Shown one piece after another: positions 8,318-16,772 of a DNA stretch of 64,000 bases (position 1 is its first letter; the number at the start of each line of letters is the position of its first letter). Origin of the DNA: an uncultured Eubacteriales bacterium (GTDB lineage: Bacteria > Bacillota > Clostridia > Christensenellales > Borkfalkiaceae); assembly GCA_905207235.1 (NCBI GenBank), contig CAJLKN010000003.1:54267-118266 (forward strand). Direction: 5' to 3'. The notes under the pieces were generated by a model. The model was not told where the DNA came from. It did no database searches and saw only the letters and a program-made list of their open reading frames with translations. The position numbers and the translations under genes are program-made.

Positions 8318-9247
8318 ATGTACACATTGTTGTCTCAGACAACTGCATATAAAATTTTAAAAGGCGACGTAAGGGCAAACCGCGCCTCGCACGCCTATCT
8401 TTTGTATTTTCCCGACGCGGCAAACCTGCGCCGCGCGCTCAAATTTTTCGCCGTCGCTCTGTGCGGCAAGGATATGTCCTCGCGCGAAGGCGGACTGATT
8501 ATGTCCGAAAGTTTTTCGGACGCGAAAATTTATCCCGCCGAGGGCAAAAAGCTGTCGGTTGCGGACGCGGACGACATCGCCTCCGACTGCGCGTTAAAGC
8601 CCATAGAGGGCGATAAAAAGATATTCATAATTTCGTCATTCGAGGAAGCGTCTCCCGTCGTACAGAACAAACTTTTAAAGGGTCTGGAAGAGCCGCCCTC
8701 GGGCGTGCATTTTCTTCTCGGCGCAACGACGCTCTCGCCCGTGCTTCAAACGGTAATCTCGCGCGTGAGGCTTCTGGAAATTCAGCCTTTCACCCCGTCT
8801 GATATAGCCGCCGCGCTCGACCGCGCGGGAGGGGATAAAGCGCGCAATGCCGCCGCCGCAGAGAGTTGCGGAGGAGTGCTCGGCGAAGCGCAGGCTATGG
8901 TCTCGGGCGCGTGGTTCGACGAAATTTTAACCGCCGCGGAGGAAATTTCCCGCGCGGATACCATCGAAAAAGCGGGCGCAATATGCCTTAAATACGGCGA
9001 AACGGCGCGCAAGGAAGAGCTTTTGCGCCAGGTTCAGCGCATATATTTTAATCGCCTTTCGGACTGCGCTAAGAGGGGCGCGAAGGGCGACGGAGCGTTT
9101 GTGCTTCCCGCGCTCATTTTTGCGGTGCGGGCGGTCAACGACGCCCTCGCCGATTTAAAGTTCAACGCGAATTTTTCCAACCTTTTATACGATTTCGCGC
9201 TCAAAGTCATTACGGAGAACAACAGATGGAAAAAATTGTCGGCATAA
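8318..9247 (+). CDS. holB: DNA polymerase III delta' subunit
   Basis: The 309-aa protein has the clamp-loader delta' layout: RASHAYLLYF near the N terminus, KIFIISSFEEASPVVQNKLLKGLEEPP in the core, and ISRVRLLEIQPF where related subunits have the SRC motif. It lacks a P-loop and the zinc cysteines, as expected for a delta' subunit that does not hydrolyse ATP. It follows tmk as in Firmicutes and overlaps ricT by 22 bp, which suggests coupled translation. Sequence conservation is modest; the context strengthens the call. Confidence 0.87.
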   Translation: MYTLLSQTTAYKILKGDVRANRASHAYLLYFPDAANLRRALKFFAVALCGKDMSSREGGLIMSESFSDAKIYPAEGKKLSVADADDIASDCALKPIEGDKKIFIISSFEEASPVVQNKLLKGLEEPPSGVHFLLGATTLSPVLQTVISRVRLLEIQPFTPSDIAAALDRAGGDKARNAAAAESCGGVLGEAQAMVSGAWFDEILTAAEEISRADTIEKAGAICLKYGETARKEELLRQVQRIYFNRLSDCAKRGAKGDGAFVLPALIFAVRAVNDALADLKFNANFSNLLYDFALKVITENNRWKKLSA

Positions 9248-10107
9248 AATTCAAAAACAGCGCAAAGGTGTATTACTTTGCCCCCGGCGACGGCGAATAC
9301 GAAAAGGATACGGATGTAATCGTCGAAACCTCGCGAGGGCTGGAATACGCCACCGTCGCCATACCTCCTTGCGAGGTGGAGGAGGATAAAATAGTTTCCC
9401 CCCTCAAGCCCATAATACGCAAGGCTACGGACAAAGACAGGGAGACCGTCGCGCGCAACGAGGCGCGCAAGGACGGCGCGATAAAGCTCGCCCGCGAAAA
9501 GGCGGAAAAGTGCGGGCTGGAAATGAAGATTATTGACTGCGAATTCACATTCGACGGCAGCAAAGTAATATTTTATTTCACCGCCGAGGGCAGGGTAGAT
9601 TTCAGGGAGCTCGTAAAGGAGCTTTCCGCCGCCTTCCGCCTGAGAATTGAGCTGCGCCAGATAGGCATACGCGACGAGATAAAGATGATAGGCGGTCTTG
9701 CGCCCTGCGGCAGGGAATGCTGCTGCTCGAGCTGCATGCCCGATTTCAGAAAAGTTTCTATAAAAATGGCTAAAAATCAGGGGCTTTCGCTCAATCCCGG
9801 CAAAATTTCGGGGCTGTGCGGCAGATTGATGTGCTGCCTTTCCTACGAAAACGATTACTACGCCGAAGCGTGCAAAAAGGTGCCCAAAGTCGGCAGCGAA
9901 GTCGCAACGCCCGACGGCAAGGGCCAGGTGGTTAACGTCAATATGCTCAAAATGGAAGCAAAGGTAAAAATCGAGCAGAAGGACGCCGTGAGCTACCGCG
10001 ATTACAAAGTGGACGACCTTAAATTCCGCCGCGGCGGCGCGCCCGAGCGCGAGGAGCTGTCCGAAGAGGAGAAAACCGACCCCGAATTAAAAAATTTGAC
10101 AGATTAA
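9226..10107 (+). CDS. ricT: RicT/YaaT, PSP1-domain protein of the Y-complex
   Basis: The 293-aa protein carries the PSP1 C-terminal domain (about residues 60-150) and a cysteine-rich stretch (about 160-205: PCGRECCCSSC, then LCGRLMCCLSYE). In B. subtilis RicT (YaaT) works with RicA and RicF as an Fe-S complex that affects RNase Y-dependent mRNA maturation and sporulation. The C-terminal tail is acidic and charged. Its position directly after holB matches Bacillus. Neither ricA nor ricF is in the window. Confidence 0.93.
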   Translation: MEKIVGIKFKNSAKVYYFAPGDGEYEKDTDVIVETSRGLEYATVAIPPCEVEEDKIVSPLKPIIRKATDKDRETVARNEARKDGAIKLAREKAEKCGLEMKIIDCEFTFDGSKVIFYFTAEGRVDFRELVKELSAAFRLRIELRQIGIRDEIKMIGGLAPCGRECCCSSCMPDFRKVSIKMAKNQGLSLNPGKISGLCGRLMCCLSYENDYYAEACKKVPKVGSEVATPDGKGQVVNVNMLKMEAKVKIEQKDAVSYRDYKVDDLKFRRGGAPEREELSEEEKTDPELKNLTD

Positions 10108-10131
10108 CGAAAAAAAAGGTGAGCATACCCC

Positions 10132-10160
10132 TTTACACAATTTTTTTTGTGTGTTATAAT
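10132..10160 (+). promoter_or_regulatory. Promoter of the ferredoxin gene
   Basis: TTTACA (10132-10137), a 17-bp spacer and TATAAT (10155-10160), about 40 bp before a GGAGGAG ribosome binding site. Confidence 0.7.
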
Positions 10161-10212
10161 ACCACTGCGGCGGTATGTACCGCAAACTTAAAATTCAAAT
10201 GGAGGAGACACA

Positions 10213-10383
10213 ATGGCACACGTTATTTCCGACGAATGCGTAAGCTGTGGCGCATGCGCTGCTACCTGCCCCGTGACCGCTATCTCCGAAGGCGCTGACA
10301 AGTACGTGGTTGATCCCGATACTTGCATCGATTGCGGCGCTTGCGAAGAAGTATGCCCCACCGGTGCGGTTAAGCCCGAATAA
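10213..10383 (+). CDS. Small 2[4Fe-4S] ferredoxin
   Basis: A 56-aa protein with two CxxCxxCxxxCP clusters: CVSCGACAATCP and CIDCGACEEVCP. This is the classic clostridial ferredoxin of normal length, a cytoplasmic low-potential electron carrier. ATG 10213 follows GGAGGAG by 5 bp. It has its own promoter and a strong terminator (10396-10434), so it is a separate single-gene transcript inserted in the tmk-rsmI cluster. Confidence 0.97.
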   Translation: MAHVISDECVSCGACAATCPVTAISEGADKYVVDPDTCIDCGACEEVCPTGAVKPE

Positions 10384-10395
10384 TCAAGCAAAACG

Positions 10396-10434
10396 AAAGC
10401 GGCGCGCAAAAGACTTTGCGCGCCGCTTTTTTTT
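10396..10434 (+). terminator. Strong Rho-independent terminator
   Basis: A 15-bp perfect stem (10396-10410 with 10415-10429), a 4-nt AGAC loop and a run of eight T, directly after the ferredoxin gene. Confidence 0.92.
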
Positions 10435-10445
10435 CCACGGTAAAT

Positions 10446-11150
10446 ATGATTGAATTAAAAGACGGCGAGGTTCTGGAAGAGCTTTTCGCCGATAAAAAAA
10501 TAATTCAGAACGCTTCGCTTTACAGGTTTACGTCGGACAGCATTCTTTTGTCCCGCTTCGCCCGCGCAAAGGTCAACGACGTCGTTGCAGACTTCTGCTC
10601 GGGTTGCGGCATAGTCGGGCTGCACTTTCTCTGTCTGAACCCGCATATATCCTCGGTTACGCTGTTCGAAATGCAGCCTGCCCTTTCGGATATGGCTCAA
10701 AGGACGATAGAGTTCAACGGCTTTTCAAAGGCAAAGGCAATCTGTTCTCGCATACAGGACATAGGCAGGGAATACGACGACGCGTTTTCGCTTATAGTCT
10801 GCAACCCGCCCTACGAGCGCGGCGGTCCGGATAACATCTCCTACGAAAAGGCAGTCTGCCGCAAGGAGATAACAATCAATCTGAAAGAAATTCTTTCCGC
10901 GGCGTACCGCAAACTGAAATACGGCGGCAGGCTGGCAATTATCAATCGCGCCGATCGCCTTGCGGAGATGTTCTATACAATGAAAAATTGCGGTCTCGAG
11001 CCAAAGAAAATGCAGTTTGTCTGCGGCAGGGAGGGCGGCACGCCCTACCTTGTAATGGTCGAGGCGGTAAAGGGCGGCAGACCTGGCACATTAATTCTTA
11101 CGCCCGCAATAAATTCCCCCGACGGCAACAAATCGTCGGCGACAGAGTAA
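10446..11150 (+). CDS. trmN: TrmN6/YabB-like tRNA (adenine-N6)-methyltransferase
   Basis: The 234-aa SAM-dependent methyltransferase has VADFCSGCGIVGL (SAM motif I) near residue 45 and the N6-adenine motif IVCNPPYERGG near residue 117. It resembles YfiC/TrmN6 and B. subtilis YabB, which methylate tRNA. The start at 10446 (MIELKDGE) is preferred because the upstream ATG at 10416 lies inside the ferredoxin terminator. rsmI follows after 29 bp, as yabB precedes yabC in Bacillus. Confidence 0.88.
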   Translation: MIELKDGEVLEELFADKKIIQNASLYRFTSDSILLSRFARAKVNDVVADFCSGCGIVGLHFLCLNPHISSVTLFEMQPALSDMAQRTIEFNGFSKAKAICSRIQDIGREYDDAFSLIVCNPPYERGGPDNISYEKAVCRKEITINLKEILSAAYRKLKYGGRLAIINRADRLAEMFYTMKNCGLEPKKMQFVCGREGGTPYLVMVEAVKGGRPGTLILTPAINSPDGNKSSATE

Positions 11151-11179
11151 ATTTTCCGCGCCGTGCGGCGCAAAAATAT

Positions 11180-12013
11180 ATGGTTTATTTCGTTTCAACC
11201 CCCATAGGCAATTTAAAGGATATAACCCTCCGCGCGATAGAAACTCTGCGCTCGGCGGATGTCATATTCTGCGAGGATACCAGACATTCCCTCAAACTTC
11301 TCAACGCATACGACATAAAAAAACCGCTGTATTCCTGCCACAAATTCAACGAGCGCAAGGCGGCGGAAAAAATTTGTGCCGAAGCAAACGAGGGCAGAAC
11401 AGTCGCCGTAATTTCGGACGCGGGCATGCCCGTCATCTCCGACCCCGGCAACGTCGTCTGCGCTTATCTGAAAGAGCAGGGCGTGCCCTACACGGTAATT
11501 CCCGGCGCAAACGCCTTTCTCTCCGCGCTGGTTTTGTCGGCGTTTCCCGCCGAGCGGTTTGCCTTTTTGGGCTTTCTGCCCGAAAAGGAGGGCGAGAGGA
11601 AGAGGTTTCTTACAAAGTATAAGGACTGCGACCTCACCTTGTGTTTCCACGTCGCTCCGCAGGATATGGACAGATACGTCGCCGATATGTACTCGGTGTT
11701 CGGCGAGCGGCGCGCCTGCGCCGTGCGCGAAATCACGAAGGTGCACGAGGAAGCGACGGAGTTTGCCCTTTCAAAGGGGCTGGAAGGCGAAAAGCGCGGC
11801 GAATACGTGCTCATAGTCGAGGGCGCGAAGGAAAGGAGAAGCGAGCTTTGCTCGCTTTCCGAAGAGGAGCATATAGCGCACTATATGGCTGAGGGCATGG
11901 ACAAAAAGTCTGCCGTCAAGCAGGCGGCAAAGGACAGGGGCGTTTCCAAGTCCGAGATGTATAAATTTTCCATTAAGCTCAAGGATAATTCCGACGGCGA
12001 AGAAGGTGAATAA
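11180..12013 (+). CDS. rsmI: 16S rRNA (cytidine(1402)-2'-O)-methyltransferase RsmI
   Basis: The 277-aa tetrapyrrole-methylase-fold protein starts VYFVSTPIGNLKDITLRA and shows CEDTRHSLKLL and ISDAGMPVISDPG, all diagnostic of RsmI (YabC/YraL). It 2'-O-methylates C1402 at the 16S rRNA decoding site. The start at 11180 fits the family N terminus; an earlier in-frame start at 10988 would overlap trmN by 160 bp. The last codons are Lys/Glu rich. The stop overlaps the next start by one base (TAATG). Confidence 0.95.
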   Translation: MVYFVSTPIGNLKDITLRAIETLRSADVIFCEDTRHSLKLLNAYDIKKPLYSCHKFNERKAAEKICAEANEGRTVAVISDAGMPVISDPGNVVCAYLKEQGVPYTVIPGANAFLSALVLSAFPAERFAFLGFLPEKEGERKRFLTKYKDCDLTLCFHVAPQDMDRYVADMYSVFGERRACAVREITKVHEEATEFALSKGLEGEKRGEYVLIVEGAKERRSELCSLSEEEHIAHYMAEGMDKKSAVKQAAKDRGVSKSEMYKFSIKLKDNSDGEEGE

Positions 12014-13035
12014 TGAGCAAAAAAGATAAAAACGGTCTGCCCGAAAAGGGTGGCATGACCATTTACGAGTACGAAGACAAGTATGTCAGAAGGCAGAATT
12101 CCAAGGGCGCAAAGCTCGTGCTCTGGGTTCTGGCGGGGCTTATAGGAATATTCCTCGCGTGGTGCCTCTTTTCCATAACCATGCAGGTATGGCAGATACA
12201 CGAATACGCGGGCTATGCCGCCGCGGCTGTTTCGGTTATTCTGTACATATTCTTGTTTATCGTGCCCGTTGTGAAAATATATAAATCAGATTATTTTGTA
12301 ACCAACGTCAATTCCGCGCACGCGGGCAGGGCAAAAAGGCACAATAAAAAGGTGCGCCGCAATATCGCTTCCAAAATGGTCGATTTCAATAACAGCGTCG
12401 ACGGCGCGGGCTGGTACGACGACAAGCTGGTGGGCGACCTCGACGTGGCGTTGAAGTGCGGCGACGACGAAGGCTTAAAGACGGCGCTCACCGCGCTCTA
12501 TAACGGCAAGGTGAAAAAGACGGCTAAGGAAATTATCTTCAAATGCTCAATAAAATCTGCCGCATATTCCGCCATTTCGCAGAGTTCGAGGCTGGACGCC
12601 GCCCTCGTTTCGGTGATAAATCTGCAGATGATAAAGGACATAGTTTTCCTCTACGGCTTCCGCCCGTCGGATGCGCGCCTCGTTAAAATTTTCGGAACGG
12701 TTTTGCAGAATTCACTCATTTCCTACGGGCTGGGCTCCGTAAGGATAGGCAACGGCATAGTCAAAACAATGGGCGACGCGGCAAAGGGCATACCCTTCCT
12801 GGGTTCGGCAATTTCCGCCCTCGTCGACAGCTCCATTCAAGGGCTTGCAAACGGCACAATGACCGCGGTTATCGGCTTCCAGACGATAAGATATCTCAAC
12901 AAGGAATACAAGTTGCAGAACATTCTCGACGGCATAGATATCGGCGAAACGGAAGAAGAGCTTCAGGAAGCGTGCGAGCGCATAGAGGACGAGCTCAGAA
13001 AGCGCCCCAAGGGCGCAGTGCCTCAGGGTGTATGA
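12013..13035 (+). CDS. DUF697-like integral membrane protein
   Basis: The 340-aa protein has two N-terminal membrane segments (about residues 37-58 and 70-92), a basic cytoplasmic stretch and a C-terminal DUF697-like segment (about 215-310, GNGIVKTMGDAAKGIPFLGSAIS). DUF697 proteins are often near or fused to GTPases, and their role is poorly known; no GTPase gene is adjacent. It is translationally coupled to rsmI by a one-base overlap and runs into the HD gene. Confidence 0.72.
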   Translation: MSKKDKNGLPEKGGMTIYEYEDKYVRRQNSKGAKLVLWVLAGLIGIFLAWCLFSITMQVWQIHEYAGYAAAAVSVILYIFLFIVPVVKIYKSDYFVTNVNSAHAGRAKRHNKKVRRNIASKMVDFNNSVDGAGWYDDKLVGDLDVALKCGDDEGLKTALTALYNGKVKKTAKEIIFKCSIKSAAYSAISQSSRLDAALVSVINLQMIKDIVFLYGFRPSDARLVKIFGTVLQNSLISYGLGSVRIGNGIVKTMGDAAKGIPFLGSAISALVDSSIQGLANGTMTAVIGFQTIRYLNKEYKLQNILDGIDIGETEEELQEACERIEDELRKRPKGAVPQGV

Positions 13036-13036
13036 T

Positions 13037-13537
13037 ATGTTCAAAGAGGACGACATCGGGCGTCTGACGCTCGCAATGATACAATTCGACGGCGGCGACC
13101 CAAAGAGAGTGCAGCACTTTTTAAAGGTGCACAGCTTTGCGCATTTAATATGCGTCATGGAGGGCGTGGACGAAGATACGCGCTATATAACCGAGTGCGC
13201 CGCGCTCGTGCACGACGTGGGCATAATTCCCGCCGAGCGCAAACTGGGCAGGTGCGACGGCAAGGCGCAGGAAGAGGAGGGACCTTTCTATGCTCGTCAG
13301 GTGCTTGAAGAAGCGGGCGTCCGCGAGGGGTTTTACGACAGAATTTGTTACCTCGTCGGACATCACCACACCTATTCGGCAATCGACGGCACGGATTTCG
13401 CCATACTCGTCGAGGCGGACTTTCTCGTCAACTTTTATGAGGACGGCGCGGGCAGGGACGCCATCCGCTCTGCGTACGATAAAATCTTCCGCACGCAGTC
13501 GGGCAAAAAACTGTGCCGCGAAATATTTGCTCTCTGA
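13037..13537 (+). CDS. HD-domain phosphohydrolase
   Basis: The 166-aa protein has a metal-binding HD signature: KVHSFAHLICVMEG, ECAALVHDVGII and CYLVGHHHTYS. These supply the His, His-Asp and His ligands. Small HD proteins of this kind hydrolyse phosphoesters such as nucleotides; the substrate is unknown. The start could also be GTG 13028 inside the previous gene. ATG 13037 is chosen by codon preference. A strong terminator follows. Confidence 0.85.
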   Translation: MFKEDDIGRLTLAMIQFDGGDPKRVQHFLKVHSFAHLICVMEGVDEDTRYITECAALVHDVGIIPAERKLGRCDGKAQEEEGPFYARQVLEEAGVREGFYDRICYLVGHHHTYSAIDGTDFAILVEADFLVNFYEDGAGRDAIRSAYDKIFRTQSGKKLCREIFAL

Positions 13538-13556
13538 CGGCTCACATAAATTAATG

Positions 13557-13601
13557 AAAAATCCCCCGCGGAATGAAAATCATTCCGCGGGGGATTTTTT
13601 G
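13557..13601. terminator. Strong bidirectional hairpin terminator
   Basis: A stem of about 19 bp (arms near 13558-13576 and 13580-13598) with a 3-nt loop, flanked by A-rich sequence upstream and six T downstream. It ends the rsmI-HD transcript. Confidence 0.88.
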
Positions 13602-13862
13602 CCGCGAGCATTTTCGAGCCGTCGGCAAAATTATTATCAGTTGTAACAAGCAAAAATGCGGTTTGTCGCGGCATATGTGCGGGGCAACGCGCCTTTGCGG
13701 TAGAATGCTGTCGTTTTTTGTCTTTTTCGCGTTGGTCGGGCAATATGTGGCGGCGAACGGCGCTTTTAACGGCTCAAATCGTTATCGCATGACCGCGCGG
13801 GGGCTGTTTAAAAAAAAATTCTAAACAGTTCGGGCAATCAATGCGGGGATAAAGGTGCTGAA
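13602..13862. other. Spacer without a gene; carries one copy of a dispersed 17-mer
   Basis: No plausible reading frame, promoter or RNA gene is seen. A 17-bp sequence at 13671-13687 recurs at 29187-29203. Confidence 0.5.
13671..13687 (+). repeat. Dispersed 17-bp repeat, copy 1
   Basis: GCATATGTGCGGGGCAA, identical to 29187-29203. Both copies lie in gene-free spacers. Confidence 0.65.
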
Positions 13863-14658
13863 TTATTTCTTGTCCGCGCGCATGGCGGCCTGCTTCATCT
13901 GCCGCACGTATTCGCCTACGTATGCGGGCGCGTCCTTGCCGTGTTTTGCTATTATTTTGACGATGGCAGAGCCAACTATCACGCCGTCGGCAAAGCCCTC
14001 CATCTTTTCAGCCTGCTCGGGGGTGGAAATGCCGAAGCCTGTCGCGCAGGGAATGGAGGTGCTCTTTCTTACGAGCGAAACGATAGAGCCTATGTCGGTA
14101 GTTATTTCGCTGCGCGTGCCCGTAACTCCTAGGCTGGAAACTATGTACAAAAATCCCTCCGCCGCGGAGGCAATTTTTGCAATGCGCCCCTCGGAGGTGT
14201 GCGCGACGAGGGATATCAGGTCTATGCCGTTTTATTTGCAGTAGGGCAAAAACTCGTCCTTTTCCTCATAGGGCAGGTCGGGCAGAATTATGCCCTCTAT
14301 GCCTGTCGCGCAGGTAGAAATGAACTTATCCGCGCCGTACGAAAAAACGACGTTGGCGTAAGTCATAAAGACGAGGGGTATGGTTACGTCCTTTTTGAGC
14401 TCTTTTACCAGCTCGAACGCCTTGTCCGTCGTCATTCCGCCTTTAAGGGCGCGTTCGCTCGCGCTCTGAATTACGGGTCCTTCCGTCGTCGGGTCGGAAA
14501 AAGGTATGCCCAGTTCAATAAGGTCTGCTCCGTTTTTTACCATTTCTTTTACGCATGCCGCCGTCGTCTGAATGTCGGGGTCGCCGCAGGTTATAAACGG
14601 TATAAACGCCTTGCCGTTTTTATCTACGCGTCAACGGTTTGTATTGAATTGCGTTCAT
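13863..14658 (-). pseudogene. trpA: Decayed tryptophan synthase alpha subunit
   Basis: Read on the minus strand, the frame 14630-13863 gives a nearly complete TrpA: AFIPFITCGDPD, GADLIELGIPFSDPT with the catalytic Glu and Asp, ILPDLPYEEKDEFLPYC, ISLVAHTSEGRI, and VSSLGVTGTR through GFGIST to the C terminus. Two lesions break it. An in-frame TAA at 14234-14232 replaces the codon after CK, before NGIDLISL. A stop (TGA at 14633-14631) precedes the first conserved residues and the only upstream ATG (14658) is in another frame, so the N terminus is missing or frameshifted. No ribosome binding site or other trp gene is present. Two shorter open halves remain (14543-14232 and 14150-13863). Confidence 0.88.
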
Positions 14659-14912
14659 TATAGCAGAAAAAAACCAGATGTCTGGGGCGCAAAGAGATAA
14701 TTATGCAATTTTTTTGCACTCTTTTTATAGATATGCAAAAGGCTAATGCCCGCGCCGAAGCGCGGAAAGGCGCTTCGGCGCGGGCAAAGGGCGACAAGAC
14801 GCACAAAAGGCGCCGTTTTGCGCAACATGGTCAATTTATGCATATATTTATGATTTTATGAATATATTTATAAATTTGTGCGCGCACGCGCGCAAAAACT
14901 TGCTTCACGCTG
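14659..14912. other. Gene-free spacer with a 15-bp inverted repeat
   Basis: The GC-rich arms at about 14748-14762 and 14771-14785 form a perfect hairpin without a T tract on either side. The rest is AT-rich. Nothing coding is supported; it separates the trpA remnant from the ABC exporter promoter. Confidence 0.5.
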
Positions 14913-14941
14913 TTGACAACGCGCCGCCGCGGTGATAAAAT
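14913..14941 (+). promoter_or_regulatory. Promoter of the ABC exporter operon
   Basis: TTGACA (14913-14918), a 17-bp spacer and TAAAAT (14936-14941), 38 bp before the GTG start. Confidence 0.65.
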
Positions 14942-14978
14942 GCAGTTTCGTAATACATTATTATAAGGAGAAAGTCGC

Positions 14979-16772
14979 GTGATATTCGGCAAGCACATAA
15001 ACCGCTATTATCTGAAATATTCGTGGATACTTTTAATAGGAATAGCCGCGCTCGTGCTCGTTGACTATTTTCAGCTCGAAGTGCCCGAACTTTACCGCAT
15101 GGTAATAAACGGCATGAATACGGGCTTTGTCGAAACGTCGTCGGGCACGGTGCCCTTCGACATCAATTTCCTGCTCGACGAAATATGTCTGCCCCTCGTA
15201 ATCATAATTCTCGTCATGGTTACGGGCAGATTTCTCTGGCGCATATGCTTTTTCGGCTCTGCTATAAAGGTGGAAACCGACTTGCGCAACAGAATGTTCG
15301 ACCGCTGCAAGGATCTTTCGCACCAGTATTATCAGGTCAACAAAGTGGGCAACATGATGTCCCTTTTCACCAACGACCTCGAAACCGTGCAGGACTGCTT
15401 CGGCTCGGGCATACTCATGCTGTGCGACGCGGCTTTCCTCGGCGCGCTGACGGTCTTTAAGATGTGGAATATGGACTGGCAGCTCACCCTTCTTTCGCTC
15501 ATACCCATGGTTCTGCTGCTCGTCGGCGGCGCAATCGTGGCAAAGTATATGATGATGAAGTGGGAGGAGCGCCAGGCGGTATTTTCCGACCTTTCGGACT
15601 TCTCGCAGGAAAGTTTTTCGGGCATTGCCGTCATAAAAGCCTTCGTCAAGGAGGCGGCGGAGCTTTTAGCTTTCAGAAAGCTCAATAAAAAGAACGAAAA
15701 AGTCAACGTCGAGTACACAAGAATTTCCACGCTTTTGACAATAGTCGTAACCCTTCTCGTCGAGTCGGTCGTGTGCATAATTTTAGGCTACGGCGGCTAC
15801 CTAGTATATCTCGGCACGTTCGACGCGGGTCAGCTCGTCGAATACATAGGTTATTTCACGGCGATGGTGTGGCCCGTAATGGCGGTATCGCAGCTCATCG
15901 AAATGACTTCGCGCGGCAAAGCCTCGCTCAACCGCATAAGCGAACTTCTCAACGCGAAGCAGGACGTAATCGACCGCGCGGGCGTAGAAGAGGTAAACGA
16001 TATAAAAGGAAAAATCGAGTTCAGACATCTCACTTTCCGCTATCCCGACGGGGAGTTCGACGTATTGAAGGACGTGTCTTTCACGATAGAGGCGGGCGAA
16101 AACGTCGGGCTCGTCGGCAAGACGGGTTCGGGCAAGACGACGATAGTCGATCTCATACTGCGCACATACAACGTGCCCGACGGCACTATATTTATAGACG
16201 GACACGACGTCAACGACATATCCATACGCTGCGTCAGGGGTGCGGCGGCGTACGTACCGCAGGATAATTTCCTGTTCAGCGACACGATAGAAAACAACAT
16301 CGCTTTCGCATACGACGGCGCGGGCGGCGCGGAGGAAGAAGAGGCGGCGGAGGAAGCCGCAAAACTCGCCGCGGTGCACGACAACATAATGGGGTTCAAG
16401 GAAAAATACGCAACCGTGCTCGGCGAGCGCGGCGTAACCGTATCTGGCGGTCAGAAACAGCGCATTTCTATTGCTAGGGCGCTCATGAAGAACGCTAAAA
16501 TCCTCATTCTCGACGACTCCGTTTCGGCGGTTGACACCAAGACGGAGCAGGCGATAATGTCCAACCTCGCGGCGGCGCGCGCGGGTCTTACGACCATTCT
16601 GATAGCGCACCGCATTTCTACGGTCGAGAATATGGATAAGATAATTTTCGTGGACGACGGAAGAATAGTTGCGGTCGGCAAGCACGAGGAGCTGTACGCT
16701 TCCTGCCCCGACTACCGCAAGATGGTGGATTTGCAGAAGCTCGAAGCTGAAGGAGGGGAACACAATGCGTGA
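14979..16772 (+). CDS. ABC exporter subunit 1 (degenerate Walker B)
   Basis: The 597-aa half-transporter has six membrane helices (about residues 15-310) and a C-terminal nucleotide-binding domain: Walker A GKTGSGKTT near residue 383, Q-loop VPQDNFLFS, signature VSGGQKQR, Walker B ILILDDSVSAVD. The residue after the Walker B Asp is Asp instead of the catalytic Glu, as in one subunit of heterodimeric exporters such as BmrCD, LmrCD or TM287/288. GTG start with AAGGAG 8 bp upstream. Its stop overlaps the second subunit's start region by 8 bp. The substrate is unknown; multidrug or lipid export is typical. Confidence 0.92.
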   Translation: MIFGKHINRYYLKYSWILLIGIAALVLVDYFQLEVPELYRMVINGMNTGFVETSSGTVPFDINFLLDEICLPLVIIILVMVTGRFLWRICFFGSAIKVETDLRNRMFDRCKDLSHQYYQVNKVGNMMSLFTNDLETVQDCFGSGILMLCDAAFLGALTVFKMWNMDWQLTLLSLIPMVLLLVGGAIVAKYMMMKWEERQAVFSDLSDFSQESFSGIAVIKAFVKEAAELLAFRKLNKKNEKVNVEYTRISTLLTIVVTLLVESVVCIILGYGGYLVYLGTFDAGQLVEYIGYFTAMVWPVMAVSQLIEMTSRGKASLNRISELLNAKQDVIDRAGVEEVNDIKGKIEFRHLTFRYPDGEFDVLKDVSFTIEAGENVGLVGKTGSGKTTIVDLILRTYNVPDGTIFIDGHDVNDISIRCVRGAAAYVPQDNFLFSDTIENNIAFAYDGAGGAEEEEAAEEAAKLAAVHDNIMGFKEKYATVLGERGVTVSGGQKQRISIARALMKNAKILILDDSVSAVDTKTEQAIMSNLAAARAGLTTILIAHRISTVENMDKIIFVDDGRIVAVGKHEELYASCPDYRKMVDLQKLEAEGGEHNA

